DNA of 64,000 nt from Planctomycetota bacterium (GTDB lineage: Bacteria > Planctomycetota > UBA1135 > GCA-002748355), in the NCBI GenBank assembly GCA_002748355.1, contig PDSF01000031.1:1-64000 (forward strand), read 5' to 3'. Each line of letters opens with the position of its first letter. Position 1 is the stretch's first letter. The notes below the pieces were generated by a model. It was not told where the DNA came from, made no database searches, and saw only the letters and a list, made by a program, of their open reading frames with translations. Made by a program: the position numbers and the translations under genes. Shown here piece by piece: positions 46,624-58,349 of this stretch.

Positions 46624-47850
46624 TCAGTTATCGCCAGTCATCACCAGGAGCGGCTGCCGGATGAACGACTCGTACTTCGGACGCATGCGTTCGGTGTCGT
46701 AGAACTTCTGCACGTCCACGACCTTCTTCCGTCCCGTCACCACCTCGATCGGCACACTGTCGTAGATGCCGTTGCGCAGGCTCACCAGGCGGCCGCTGCT
46801 CTTCTGCAGGATGAGATCGAGGGCCAGGTTGCCGAAGGCCATCGGCACGATCGAATCCAAGGAATCAGGGTCGCCCGAGCGGACCAGATATCCAAGCCGC
46901 TGATTGATGACGTTGATCCGGCGTCCGTTGTTGTACTCCGGCGAGATCTCTTTGAGTTTCGCTGCGACCTTGTCGCCGATACCGCCGAGCTTCTTGTGCC
47001 CGTACTGATCGGTCTCGGCACCCTCGAAGGTCATGTCCTTCTCGTGCGCCATCGACGCGCCCTCGGAGACCAACACCACGGAGTAATGGCTCTTGTGCTT
47101 GTTGCGGTCCTCGACCATCAACTTACAGAGCTGGTGCACGTCGAAGGGATGCTCGGGGATCACGCAGCGATCGGCGGCACCGGCCATCGTCGGCATCAGC
47201 GCCGTATAGCCCGCATAGCGGCCAAAGACCTCGATCACCAAGAAGCGCTCGTGCGAGCCCGAACTCGTGCGCAGGTTGCGCGTCAGCTCGACGGTGCGGG
47301 TAACACAGGTGCCGAAGCCGATGCAGTAGTCGGTGCCCGGCACGTCGTTGTCCATCGTTTTGGGCACGGCGATGACCTTGAAGCCCTCGCTGTGCAGACG
47401 CTGGCCGTAGCTCAGGGTGTCATCGCCACCGATCGGGATCAGGTAGTCGATGCCGAGAAACTCGAGGTTGGTGAGGACCTCAGGAGTAAGGTCGTTGATT
47501 TCGTCAGTGTATTTGTCGCTCAGATGTGGAGGGACGACGGACTTGGGCAGATGACTGGGCCGCGTGCGGGACGAGTGCAAGAAGGTGCCGCCCGTGCGGG
47601 ACGCCCGGTTGACGGTATTTTCGTCGATTTCGACGTAGCAAGCGCTGTTATCCGCGTCCTTGTCGCGAACGATGTCAACGAGTCCTGCCCAGCCACGGCG
47701 CAAACCGACAACGCGATAGCCTTCGCGGAGGGCGCGCACGGTGACCGCACGAATCGCAGGATTGAGACCGGGGACGTCGCCGCCGCCCGTGAGAATGCCG
47801 ATGGTTCCTTTGTAGTTGCTCACGCGGGAAAGCCTTCGGAGAGCAAGCAT
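46624..47850 (-). CDS. pfp: Phosphofructokinase, probably PPi-dependent
   Basis: 408 residues of the PFK superfamily, phosphorylating fructose-6-P. The phosphoryl-donor start is IGILTGGGDVPGLNPAIR, the active-site block IAVPKTMDNDVPGTDYCIGF and the loop FGRYAGYTALMP. Two specificity positions read as in PPi-dependent enzymes: IPIGGDDTLSYG (Asp where ATP-PFK has Gly of GGDG) and PKTMDND (Lys where ATP-PFK has Gly of PGTIDND). Similar sequences also occur in mixed-substrate long PFKs. The ATG at 47850 is used; a GTG at 47823 is closer to the conserved start and may be the real one. Divergent from the small repeat protein. Confidence 0.88.
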   Translation of the reverse strand: MLALRRLSRVSNYKGTIGILTGGGDVPGLNPAIRAVTVRALREGYRVVGLRRGWAGLVDIVRDKDADNSACYVEIDENTVNRASRTGGTFLHSSRTRPSHLPKSVVPPHLSDKYTDEINDLTPEVLTNLEFLGIDYLIPIGGDDTLSYGQRLHSEGFKVIAVPKTMDNDVPGTDYCIGFGTCVTRTVELTRNLRTSSGSHERFLVIEVFGRYAGYTALMPTMAGAADRCVIPEHPFDVHQLCKLMVEDRNKHKSHYSVVLVSEGASMAHEKDMTFEGAETDQYGHKKLGGIGDKVAAKLKEISPEYNNGRRINVINQRLGYLVRSGDPDSLDSIVPMAFGNLALDLILQKSSGRLVSLRNGIYDSVPIEVVTGRKKVVDVQKFYDTERMRPKYESFIRQPLLVMTGDN

Positions 47851-48124
47851 CGCTGTCAAGGATGCTACCGAGCGAAGTCAGCAAGGATTCACCGCTCGCC
47901 AGACAACCCCGACAGGAAGGCCAGCCCCGCAGGCATCCACAGCTCTCCTGAGCTTCACCCCCATTCGCTTGAGGATTTCGCGGGCGCCTGAGTGCGCGAA
48001 GAGGAGCCGAAAGCGTCTCTGGGGAGCTCAGCACGGACGCGGGAGATCCACAGCCCCCCCACTTCCCGCAGCCCCGTTTTCCTGCGAGTGGGACTCGCCG
48101 CTTCGAAGGGGTTAGACTTCTCCA

Positions 48125-48922
48125 ATGCCTCGGCCCCTCGTCCTAGCCACCGCCCTGCTCCTTGCCCTGGGGCTATCCGTCATCCTCTGGGTGGGCCTCC
48201 ACCTCTTCACCGCGCCCCCTATCCAGAGGCATGCCGGGACCCCAGATACACGCTTTCCCGACCCTTTCGTGGTCCGCAACACGCGGCTACCCCAGCTGCG
48301 GGACCGGGCGCGGCTAGGGCAGCCACTCGAAGCCAGCGCCGCGCTCCATGAGCACCTAGCACTCCATGGCATAGTCGCCAAACAATGGCTGCCCTGCGAA
48401 CTGGTCCTAGTCCGTCGCTCGGAGAGCCAGGCGGCCCCCAGGCATAGGCTACTGCGCCGGGCCAGCCCGGAAGCGGACGGCAGCTACCGCATCGAGGCGC
48501 TCGCAACCGGCACGTACGAGCTTCGCCTGGTGCCTCGTGGCAAGGATCTACGCCCCACCAGCCCCAGCGTCACCCTGCGCCTAGAGCGCAGCAGCCGCTA
48601 CGACTTCGGTTCCTCCGGGGGGCTGGGCAATGTCCAGGTTCGAATCCTCGGACCAAACGGCGATCCTCTGCCAAACACGCTCTTCGCCCTGCACGGTCGT
48701 CGCACCGGCAAGGGCAGCGCAAGCAGTGACTCAGCCCTCCTCGCCTGGGGGCGCAGCGACTCCAAGGGTGAGATCCGCCTCGACCAGCTGCCTCGCGGCG
48801 AGCTGCGCTACACCGTTTGGTGGACGCCGACCACCGGCAAAGGCGACACCAGCGAATCCGAAGGCCTCATCGAAGCCCGCGCATCCACCGAGATGACCGA
48901 GATTCGCCTGGGTTCGCGCTGA
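48125..48922 (+). CDS. Small membrane-anchored carboxypeptidase-regulatory-like protein (3)
   Basis: 265 residues. A signal anchor (LVLATALLLALGLSVILWVGLHLF) precedes two regulatory-like beta domains whose turn motifs are ADGSYRIEALATGTYEL and SKGEIRLDQLPRGEL. Short relative of the two large repeat proteins at 39014 and 43410, with the same topology but no basic tail. Function unknown, presumably cell-envelope. Stands alone, divergent from the phosphofructokinase. Confidence 0.7.
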   Translation: MPRPLVLATALLLALGLSVILWVGLHLFTAPPIQRHAGTPDTRFPDPFVVRNTRLPQLRDRARLGQPLEASAALHEHLALHGIVAKQWLPCELVLVRRSESQAAPRHRLLRRASPEADGSYRIEALATGTYELRLVPRGKDLRPTSPSVTLRLERSSRYDFGSSGGLGNVQVRILGPNGDPLPNTLFALHGRRTGKGSASSDSALLAWGRSDSKGEIRLDQLPRGELRYTVWWTPTTGKGDTSESEGLIEARASTEMTEIRLGSR

Positions 48923-48979
48923 GAAGCGTAGAGCCCCTCACCCTTCGGGCGCCAATGGAACACCGAATCCGGTACTCGC

Positions 48980-49843
48980 TCACTCGTGGGCCTTTTCCAA
49001 CTGCCGGTTAGGCAGCGGCTCCTCGGCCCCCGCGTGGCTCTCTTCCACATGCCGCATCAACTCGTTCAAGCGCTTGCCGCGACTGGCGACATGTAGCTCG
49101 CCACGCTCAGGTAAGGCGAAGACCAGCTGATCGAGCCCGGGCACCTCCTCCGCCAGGGCAAGCAAGACCTGCTCGGCAGCGTGGCGGCCCTCGGCAGCAA
49201 CGAACTCTGCCTGCTCCTCTTCGCTAGGCACAAGATCGAACGCCTCACACTCGGCATTGAGATTGGAGAGAGCCAGATCAGCAAGCTCTTCGCGGCTCAG
49301 CCCCAGAGCCCGCAGCTCGGCCTCGTTTATGAGAGATAGCTCTTCCTCTCCTCCCCAGACGTAGCAGACCACGAGGTCCCCCTCGAGTTCGTGCGTTACG
49401 ATGGCCCCAATACCAAAGGCAGGGCTCTGCCGATCCACCCATTCACGCATCCTAATCTGCGGATAAATACGGCGACGATCGCCCTGAGTAGCGTGGTAGT
49501 GGGTTCGCGAAAAAAGCTGACGCAGCTCTCTGCGGCGCGCAGCCACGAGTTCTGCCATCCTCGCGTCGCGCTCGGATAAGGCTGCACGTAACCAAAGGGT
49601 ATAGAGATCCGCCATTGGCAAGGCGAATTCGAGACTTTCGTCCGCGATCACAACACCCATCCCTTCGCCGGAAATCCCAGCGATCGGCAGGTCGGGGACC
49701 TGCCTGTCCCACTCCCGAATCAGCGAATCGAAAAAATCTCGAAATGGGATTTCGGCAGCAAACACCCGCTTTGAACGGAGAAAACGCCCGAAGACGCCCC
49801 CCGAGACAACGCTTGCGCCAGCCCACAGCAATACCCACCACAT
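48980..49843 (-). CDS. DUF1444 (YtpQ-like) protein
   Basis: 287 residues from the ATG at 49843, which opens a hydrophobic anchor (WWVLLWAGASVVSGGVFG). The recognisable core is LEGDLVVCYVWGGEEELSL, then LGLSREELADLALSNL, the pattern of the YtpQ/DUF1444 family. The function of this family is unknown. The C-terminus is acidic. The alternative upstream start (49924) would add 27 residues and bury the membrane segment. Divergent from the FHA/NtrC-like gene with a palindrome between them. Confidence 0.65.
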   Translation of the reverse strand: MWWVLLWAGASVVSGGVFGRFLRSKRVFAAEIPFRDFFDSLIREWDRQVPDLPIAGISGEGMGVVIADESLEFALPMADLYTLWLRAALSERDARMAELVAARRRELRQLFSRTHYHATQGDRRRIYPQIRMREWVDRQSPAFGIGAIVTHELEGDLVVCYVWGGEEELSLINEAELRALGLSREELADLALSNLNAECEAFDLVPSEEEQAEFVAAEGRHAAEQVLLALAEEVPGLDQLVFALPERGELHVASRGKRLNELMRHVEESHAGAEEPLPNRQLEKAHE

Positions 49844-49947
49844 GCCAATGCTATCGGCACCCGATGCCAGGCATCTGCAATCGAAGCCCAGACTCGGCAC
49901 CCATCGAAGCTTCACCGAGAACACAGCTCAGCTTCTGTCGCAGTAAC

Positions 49948-49962
49948 AGACTCTATGAGTCT
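49948..49962. promoter_or_regulatory. Perfect palindrome in a divergent intergenic region
   Basis: agactc-tat-gagtct, 6-bp arms around a three-base centre, between the DUF1444 gene (minus) and the FHA/NtrC-like gene (plus). Size and position suit a transcription-factor operator; only one copy seen. Confidence 0.4.
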
Positions 49963-50030
49963 CTCCGGATCTAGCGTCGAGTATCTGTGAATCGGTCGCT
50001 ACACTGCTCCGCCATTCAATCCGAGCGCCA

Positions 50031-51923
50031 ATGCCCCAACTTCGCCTAATCTTCGTAAGTAATGGGAAGGAACGCCCCTTCCTGCTTCGCGGTAGCCGTT
50101 GGACCATCGGACGCGATCCGCACTCAGACATCGTGATCCCCGACCCACTCGTAAGTCGGCGGCACGCGGTTCTCTGGTACGAGGGGCACGAACTCTTCAT
50201 TCGCGACGCTGGCGCCAAGAACCTGGTCGAGGTCAATGGCAAGGCCGCCAATGAGGCACTGCCTGTCCCTGTGGGGGCCCGATTCCGCCTCGGCTCGACC
50301 GAGGCCGTGCTGCTCGGCCCCAACGAGCCGCACGCACGCTTCGACGCCACGGAAAGCAGCAAGGTCTTCGATATCTGGGCTCTCCCCGAAACAGAGCCGC
50401 AGCCAAGCAACGAACAACTCAAGACGCTCGCACTGGTTGCAGACGCCCTCCAGCCGGTTCGCTCCATCGCGGATGCCGCTTGGCTGGTCGTGAGCATGGC
50501 GCGCCAGCTCATACCCCACGACCGCATCGTCATTGGGCGCATCGGCTCCCAGGACAGGATCGACATCCTGGCTAGCGAGCAGCGCGCCTTGGAGGCAAAG
50601 GACGGCAAAACGGGCGAGACACAGGCCCACAGCTCGCTCAAGATTCCCCGCAAGCTCCTGTCCGAACTCCGAAGCAAGCATCGAGCTGCTTGTCTTTGCC
50701 GGCGCCCCTCTCAGGGCAACGACACCGGCATCGAAAGACTGATGGCTGCCCCCTGGATTCGCGGCGACCGGGTCGAAGGCTTCCTTTTTGTTCAGCGTCG
50801 ACTTGAGAACTCCGAGTTCAATTCCCTGGAGGAGCGAGGCGAGACCGTCAGCTCAAGCGACAGCACCCCCTTCGAGGAGTGCCGCCCCGCACCGACCGAG
50901 GACCTTCAGCTGCTCCAGCTCATCGTGCGCCTCCTTGATGCCCGCCTCGAGACCATCGAGACCATCGAGCGACTTGAGAACGATAAGCTCGCGATGCGGT
51001 CCTTCACCCGCCGCTTACCTAGCCTGCTCAGCGTCTCCCCCGAGACCCAGCAGCTGCGGCGTGATTTGGTTCGACTCTCCGGTCTGAGCGACCCGATGCT
51101 GATCACTGGCGAGCCGGGCTCGGGCAAACTGTTCCTCGCGATGCACCTACATAGCGGTGGGCACGAAACGCGCAGCGGAGAAGAGACCGTACCGCCCTTC
51201 GTTCCCGTTCGCTTGACCCCGGAAGGCATCCAACGGGCCGAGGACCAGCTCTTCGGACTCGAAGGGGATCACCCTGGCAACTACGCGATCCAAGCGGCCC
51301 ATGGCGGAACCCTCTGTATCCGCAACATCGAGCACCTACCGGAAAGCGCCCAGCTCCGCCTGACCGACGAGCTGCTCAACGGTCGCATCAACACAGCCCT
51401 CGACCCCACCCCACTGCGCACCCGGCTCATCGCCACCAGTTCGCTCAACTACGAAGAACTCTGTGGCACCCTGCACCCGGATCTGATCGCGCTTTTCCCG
51501 CACCGGGCCTTGGTCACCGTTCCTCTCCGTCGACGACTCGACGACATTCCGCTCCTGGCCTCGTACTTCTTAGAAGAGTACGCCGCCCGCACTGGGGCAG
51601 GGGCAGCCCGGGTTAGCCCACGCGCCATGGACCGCCTCCGTGCCTACCACTGGCCGAACAACATCAAAGAGCTGGAGCAAGTGCTTGAGACCGCCGCCGT
51701 CCTGGCCCGCGGCCACGTGATCTACCCCAAGCAGCTGCCGCCTCAGTTCACCCAGAACAAGCCGGCCTCGGATGCCGTGCCTACCGAGATCCCCACCCTC
51801 AAGCAGATCGAGTCCGAGCACATCATGCGCGTGCTCGAGCTGGTCGGTGGCAACAAGTCGCTGGCCTGCAAGGCTCTCGGCATCGCCTACTCGACCCTGC
51901 ACGAGAAACTCAAGCTGATGTGA
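50031..51923 (+). CDS. FHA-GAF-AAA+ NtrC-like regulator with degenerate ATPase core
   Basis: 630 residues. An N-terminal FHA phosphothreonine-binding domain (about residues 1-96, with GRDPHSDIVIPDPLVSRRHA), a GAF-like region (about 120-310), an AAA+ domain (about 325-560) and a C-terminal Fis-type helix-turn-helix (NKSLACKALGIAYSTLHEKL). The AAA+ domain has a Walker A GEPGSGK but lacks the GAFTGA loop that contacts sigma-54 (QLFGLEGDHPGNY in that position), and the Walker B acidic pair is replaced by RN (GGTLCIRNIEHL). I infer a DNA-binding regulator that is unlikely to remodel sigma-54 polymerase. Upstream of and almost touching the cysteine desulfurase gene. Confidence 0.8.
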   Translation: MPQLRLIFVSNGKERPFLLRGSRWTIGRDPHSDIVIPDPLVSRRHAVLWYEGHELFIRDAGAKNLVEVNGKAANEALPVPVGARFRLGSTEAVLLGPNEPHARFDATESSKVFDIWALPETEPQPSNEQLKTLALVADALQPVRSIADAAWLVVSMARQLIPHDRIVIGRIGSQDRIDILASEQRALEAKDGKTGETQAHSSLKIPRKLLSELRSKHRAACLCRRPSQGNDTGIERLMAAPWIRGDRVEGFLFVQRRLENSEFNSLEERGETVSSSDSTPFEECRPAPTEDLQLLQLIVRLLDARLETIETIERLENDKLAMRSFTRRLPSLLSVSPETQQLRRDLVRLSGLSDPMLITGEPGSGKLFLAMHLHSGGHETRSGEETVPPFVPVRLTPEGIQRAEDQLFGLEGDHPGNYAIQAAHGGTLCIRNIEHLPESAQLRLTDELLNGRINTALDPTPLRTRLIATSSLNYEELCGTLHPDLIALFPHRALVTVPLRRRLDDIPLLASYFLEEYAARTGAGAARVSPRAMDRLRAYHWPNNIKELEQVLETAAVLARGHVIYPKQLPPQFTQNKPASDAVPTEIPTLKQIESEHIMRVLELVGGNKSLACKALGIAYSTLHEKLKLM

Positions 51924-51929
51924 GGCCCC

Positions 51930-53132
51930 GTGGCTCAGGACCAAGTCGCGACACAGTTCGGTTCCCACTACCTAGACAATGCCGCGACCACGCCGATGGA
52001 CCCCGAGGTCATCGACGCCATGGCGCAAGCGATGCGTGATTGCTTCGGCAATCCTTCGTCACTGCATCCCCCGGGCGTCGCAGCCCATCGCATGCTCGAA
52101 CGAGCCCGGCTCCTCCTCAGCGGAATGCTCGGCGCTCGCAGCCTCGTCTTCACCGGCGGCGGCACCGAAGCCAGCAATCTGGCGATCCGCGGCATCACCC
52201 GCAAAGACGCCGGCAAGAAGGACGCCGGGAGGATTCTCTTCGGGCGAGCCGACCATCCAGCCACCACAGCCACCATCACCGACCTGGCCACTGATGGATT
52301 TACTCCCGTCGCCCTGCCAGTGCATGCTTCGGGCCAACTGGACCTGGAGGCGCTGGAGCAGGAGCTTCGCCAAGAAGCCGCGGCGCCGGTACGACTCATC
52401 TCCCTGCTCTATGGGCACAACGAGCTTGGCACGCTGAGCGACATCGAGGGGGCCATCGCCCTCGTGCGCGAGCATGCTCCCAGGGCTCACGTTCACGTCG
52501 ACATCGTCCAGGCCTTCGCCAAGGCGCCCTTCGATCTCGACCGCATGGGCGCCGACTCAGCAACCATCGCCGCACACAAGATCCACGGCCCCAAAGGGCT
52601 CGGCGCCCTGGCCCTCGGCGCGAAGGCACATCCGAAAGCCTTCGTGACCGGTGGCGGCCAGGAATCCGGGCTGCGCTCGGGCACCGAAAACGTGCCCGGC
52701 GCCCACGCCTTCGCACGAGCGGCCGAACTGTGGGTCTCGCGCATGGACGAGGAATCGGGGCGTATCCGCAGGATGCGTGACGACTGTGAGTCGCGACTGC
52801 GCTCGGCGATCCCCCAGCTCCGAGTCCTGGGCGACCCCGAGCGGCGCCTGCCCCACCTCTTGCCCATCACCCTGCCAGGCCTGGTCGGCGAAGTCCTACT
52901 CCACCACCTCGACGAGCATGGGATCTACGTTTCGACTGGCAGCGCCTGCAGCCAACACGACAAGAAGAAGTCCGGAGAGGAGTTCGGACTCGAGGCGATC
53001 GGGGTCCCCGGCGAAGAGCTGCGCGGCATGCTCCGCATCTCCTTCGGACGCCTGAACCAGGAGCAGGACGTCGACGCGATCTGCAGGGCCCTCCCCGAGA
53101 TCGTGCAGAGCTTGCAACCGCTTCGGCCATGA
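51930..53132 (+). CDS. Cysteine desulfurase (IscS/NifS family)
   Basis: 400 residues. PLP enzyme that takes sulfur from cysteine as a persulfide. Start motif YLDNAATTPMDPEVI, the GGTEASNLAIRG block, and the PLP lysine in AAHKIHGPKG (Lys about 217). The catalytic cysteine is in STGSACSQHDKKKS (Cys about 340). The start codon is GTG, 6 bases after the previous stop, with gagg before it. The stop overlaps the thiI start (ATGA), so sulfur for 4-thiouridine and thiamine is delivered to ThiI by a co-produced desulfurase. Whether it also serves Fe-S assembly is open. Confidence 0.92.
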   Translation: MAQDQVATQFGSHYLDNAATTPMDPEVIDAMAQAMRDCFGNPSSLHPPGVAAHRMLERARLLLSGMLGARSLVFTGGGTEASNLAIRGITRKDAGKKDAGRILFGRADHPATTATITDLATDGFTPVALPVHASGQLDLEALEQELRQEAAAPVRLISLLYGHNELGTLSDIEGAIALVREHAPRAHVHVDIVQAFAKAPFDLDRMGADSATIAAHKIHGPKGLGALALGAKAHPKAFVTGGGQESGLRSGTENVPGAHAFARAAELWVSRMDEESGRIRRMRDDCESRLRSAIPQLRVLGDPERRLPHLLPITLPGLVGEVLLHHLDEHGIYVSTGSACSQHDKKKSGEEFGLEAIGVPGEELRGMLRISFGRLNQEQDVDAICRALPEIVQSLQPLRP

Positions 53133-54358
53133 ACTCGGAGAAGGGCATGACCGAGCATCTGCCAGAGCTGGTGCTCATTCGCCCAGGCGAGATTGCGCTG
53201 AAGGGCAAGAACCAAAGACGCTTTGAACAGCGGCTTCTCGATAACCTCCGCGCCGTCACCAGCCTGCGCCCACAGAAGCGAGCACGCGGGCGCTACTACC
53301 TCGGCCCGGTGGAGGATGCCCAGGCCCTGGCCAAGCGCTGCTCCGAGGTCTTTGGGGTCATGAGCAGCAGCCCTGCCCTTCGAGTCGAGAGCGACCTGGA
53401 AGTGATCCGGCGGCAAGCCTTGGCCCTGGTGAAGAACTGGCTACAGCGGCGAAGGGCAAGCCGCGCGGCAAGCGTGCCCTTCCGTGTCACCGTCAAGCGA
53501 CAAGACAAGCGCTTCGCGCAGCGCAGCCAGGAACTAGCTCCTGAACTCGGAGCCCTACTGCTAGAGAGCTTCCCGGTGCTGCGCGTCGACCTACACCAGC
53601 CTGAACTCGAGCTCGGCGTCGAGATCCGCAGCGAGGGGAGCTTCCTCTTTGTCGAGCGCATCCCAGGCCCTGGTGGCCTCCCCGTCGGAAGCTCCGGCCG
53701 CGTCCTCGTCCTGCTTTCTGGCGGCATCGACTCACCGGTAGCGGCCTGGCAGATGATGAAGCGCGGCTGCACCTGCGACTTCGTGCACTTCGATGGGCGC
53801 CCCTTCACCGGCCCGGCGGCGGCGGAAAAAGTCCGCGCCCTGGCCGAACGGCTCCGCCGCTGGCAGGGCCGCTCGCGCCTGCACTTCGTGCCCTTCAGCC
53901 CCCTGCAGCTAGCGATCCGCGACAGTGGCCGCGAAGACTACCGAACCCTGCTCTACCGGCGCTCGATGCTGCGCATCGCCGAGCAGATCGCCCTAGAGCA
54001 GGGACACGAGGCCCTGGTGACCGGCGACAGCCTCGGCCAAGTCGCCAGCCAGACCCTCTCCAACCTCCGCACCGTCGACGCGGCCCTGAGCGAGCTGCCC
54101 GTCCTGCGCCCTTTGCTGAGCTTCGACAAGGAAGAGACCATCGCCTTCGCCCGTCGAATCGGCAGCTTCGACATCAGCATCCGGCCGCACGAAGATGCCT
54201 GCACCCTGTTCCAGCCGGAGCGGCCCGCGACCACCGGGCGCGCTAGGCTCGCCGAGACCCTTGAGCGCGAAGTCGGACTCGAAGCGCTTACCCGCCAGGC
54301 TCTTGAGCAGCGCAGCGAGGAGCCGGTCCGCGGCGCCCCCGAACTCCAGAGCCCCTGA
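53129..54358 (+). CDS. thiI: tRNA 4-thiouridine synthase / thiamine sulfur protein ThiI
   Basis: 409 residues. ATP-dependent sulfur transfer to U8 of tRNA, and to ThiS in some species. N-terminal ferredoxin-like and THUMP region with the start [14 protein letters not shown], then the PP-loop LLSGGIDSP (about 197-203), and a conserved [16 protein letters not shown] end of the PP-loop domain. No C-terminal rhodanese domain, so the short form. The ATGA overlap with the cysteine desulfurase gene indicates translational coupling. Confidence 0.93.
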   Translation: MNSEKGMTEHLPELVLIRPGEIALKGKNQRRFEQRLLDNLRAVTSLRPQKRARGRYYLGPVEDAQALAKRCSEVFGVMSSSPALRVESDLEVIRRQALALVKNWLQRRRASRAASVPFRVTVKRQDKRFAQRSQELAPELGALLLESFPVLRVDLHQPELELGVEIRSEGSFLFVERIPGPGGLPVGSSGRVLVLLSGGIDSPVAAWQMMKRGCTCDFVHFDGRPFTGPAAAEKVRALAERLRRWQGRSRLHFVPFSPLQLAIRDSGREDYRTLLYRRSMLRIAEQIALEQGHEALVTGDSLGQVASQTLSNLRTVDAALSELPVLRPLLSFDKEETIAFARRIGSFDISIRPHEDACTLFQPERPATTGRARLAETLEREVGLEALTRQALEQRSEEPVRGAPELQSP

Positions 54359-54428
54359 ATCCTGGAGCCGGCCCCCGAGCCCGCTAGTCTCTTGCGCTTC
54401 TTTCGTAGGTGATTGCAGGGGGAGAGCC

Positions 54429-57065
<2,637 letters not shown>

Positions 57066-57092
57066 GACCAGGGCTTCCTGCCGCGGGCCCCC

Positions 57093-57554
57093 TCAGACGT
57101 CCTTGCTCTTCTCCTGATCCGTCTCGTGACTCGCCTCCTGCATCGCCCGCTCAGGCAGTCGCAAGAGGAAGAGGACCAGTCCGGCGCAGAGCAGCACGAG
57201 GCCGAGCTGGAGCCAGGGCAAAGCGCGCATCAGATAGATCGACAGGGAGAACACGGCGACCACCAACACGATCGCCTTGATCCGCACGCCCAAGGGCAGG
57301 GAAGCATCCTCACGCCACTGCCGAATCACAGCTCCAAAGTGCCGGTTCCCCAGTAGCCAGGCGTAGAAGTGCTCTGAGGAGCGGGCGAAGAGGATAGCCG
57401 CGAGTAGCAAGAACGGCGTCGTCGGCAGCAGCGGCAGCACAACCCCAAGCGCCGCCACCCCGACGAAAAACCAGCCCAGGAGCAGATAGATGACCCGGCG
57501 CAGACCGGTGGCCATCGGAGGCTTCCGGCCGGGCGTCTTCGGGGGGGCATTCAT
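57093..57554 (-). CDS. DUF454 (YbaN-like) membrane protein
   Basis: 153 residues with three to four membrane segments. The signature LLGWFFVGVAALGVVLPLLPTTPFLLLAA..F is unmistakable for DUF454/YbaN. Function unknown. Charged C-terminus (HETDQEKSKDV). Convergent with mutS, 27 bases between stops. Confidence 0.9.
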   Translation of the reverse strand: MNAPPKTPGRKPPMATGLRRVIYLLLGWFFVGVAALGVVLPLLPTTPFLLLAAILFARSSEHFYAWLLGNRHFGAVIRQWREDASLPLGVRIKAIVLVVAVFSLSIYLMRALPWLQLGLVLLCAGLVLFLLRLPERAMQEASHETDQEKSKDV

Positions 57555-57625
57555 CGAGCAACGCTTGGGTTCCCTCTGTTCATGTGGGGGCGAGCCGTAG
57601 CGGCACGGCCCCTTCCAGGCCGGAG

Positions 57626-58075
57626 CTACTCCGTACCAGAGATCACTTCATCAGCAAGAGCACAAACCCGCTCGTAGTAGGCCTCCCGCTCCATCCCACA
57701 CAAGGTCGCACCAAAGAGTTCCGCGGCTTCGTGATTGGCGACTTCCCCGTAGTTGACGACTACGAGCTGATATGCCGCGAGCAATAGGCAGTCCGCGTCC
57801 CGTCCTTCAAACTTCGGATGTAGCCACAGACAAAAGCCATCCTGAGGCTTCTCGCCCAAGGGCTGAGGCCAGGCAAACTCCCCCGGCTCCAGGGCTTCCG
57901 CACCAAAAGTCACCCGGCAGGGATAGCGGATGGCTTCGGCATCACCTAGCAAGGCCAAGAACTTCGGCCAAGTCATCTCCCCGCCACAACGATCCCGGAG
58001 CTGTGCCGCCTTCTTGATCGCATGATCCGACAAGGCCATGCGAGCATCCTCTTCTGTGAGCTTCTTTTCGGTCAT
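57626..58075 (-). CDS. Hypothetical small protein
   Basis: 149 residues from the ATG at 58075. Soluble, acidic, without signal or membrane segment. The middle contains EPGEFAWPQPLGEKPQDGFCLWLHPKFEGR and then a hydrophobic helix CLLLAAYQLVVVNYGEVANHEAAELFG, similar in feel to small planctomycete proteins of unknown function. I do not recognise a family. Its leader (58076-58349) holds two hairpins. It follows the octaheme operon on the same strand, but a separate transcript seems likely. Confidence 0.6.
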   Translation of the reverse strand: MTEKKLTEEDARMALSDHAIKKAAQLRDRCGGEMTWPKFLALLGDAEAIRYPCRVTFGAEALEPGEFAWPQPLGEKPQDGFCLWLHPKFEGRDADCLLLAAYQLVVVNYGEVANHEAAELFGATLCGMEREAYYERVCALADEVISGTE

Positions 58076-58349
58076 CGATGACAAGCCGCCTATAAGGTTT
58101 CGCGAGTCGCAGCCCGTGTCTTCCGCCTCCACCGGCACCGAAAACGCAGGCAGGCCAACCGAAGCCTGGCGCCTTGCTGACGCCTCCTGGGCGTCGAAGG
58201 GAGGGCACCGGTGGAGCTTTGTCGCCGGGCGACTTTATCGATGTGCGACTAGCTCCACAAAGCCTGGGTCAGGGTACGCGAAGGCGCCCATGCAGCACGA
58301 GCCACGTGGGCGCCTCCCATAAGAGTCCGGCCCAGAAGCCAGCTCTGCT
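58076..58349 (-). terminator. Intergenic region with two strong hairpins after the octaheme gene
   Basis: No gene. Hairpin 1: an 8-bp outer stem gtggagct (58211-58218) with agctccac (58251-58258), enclosing an inner stem gtcgc/gcgac (58221-58233). Hairpin 2: a 9-bp stem aggcgccca (58282-58290) with tgggcgcct (58307-58315) around a 16-base loop, 35 bases beyond the octaheme stop codon. Hairpin 2 is well placed to end the respiratory operon, but has no T-run. Hairpin 1 could be part of the leader of the 57626 gene. Confidence 0.5.
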
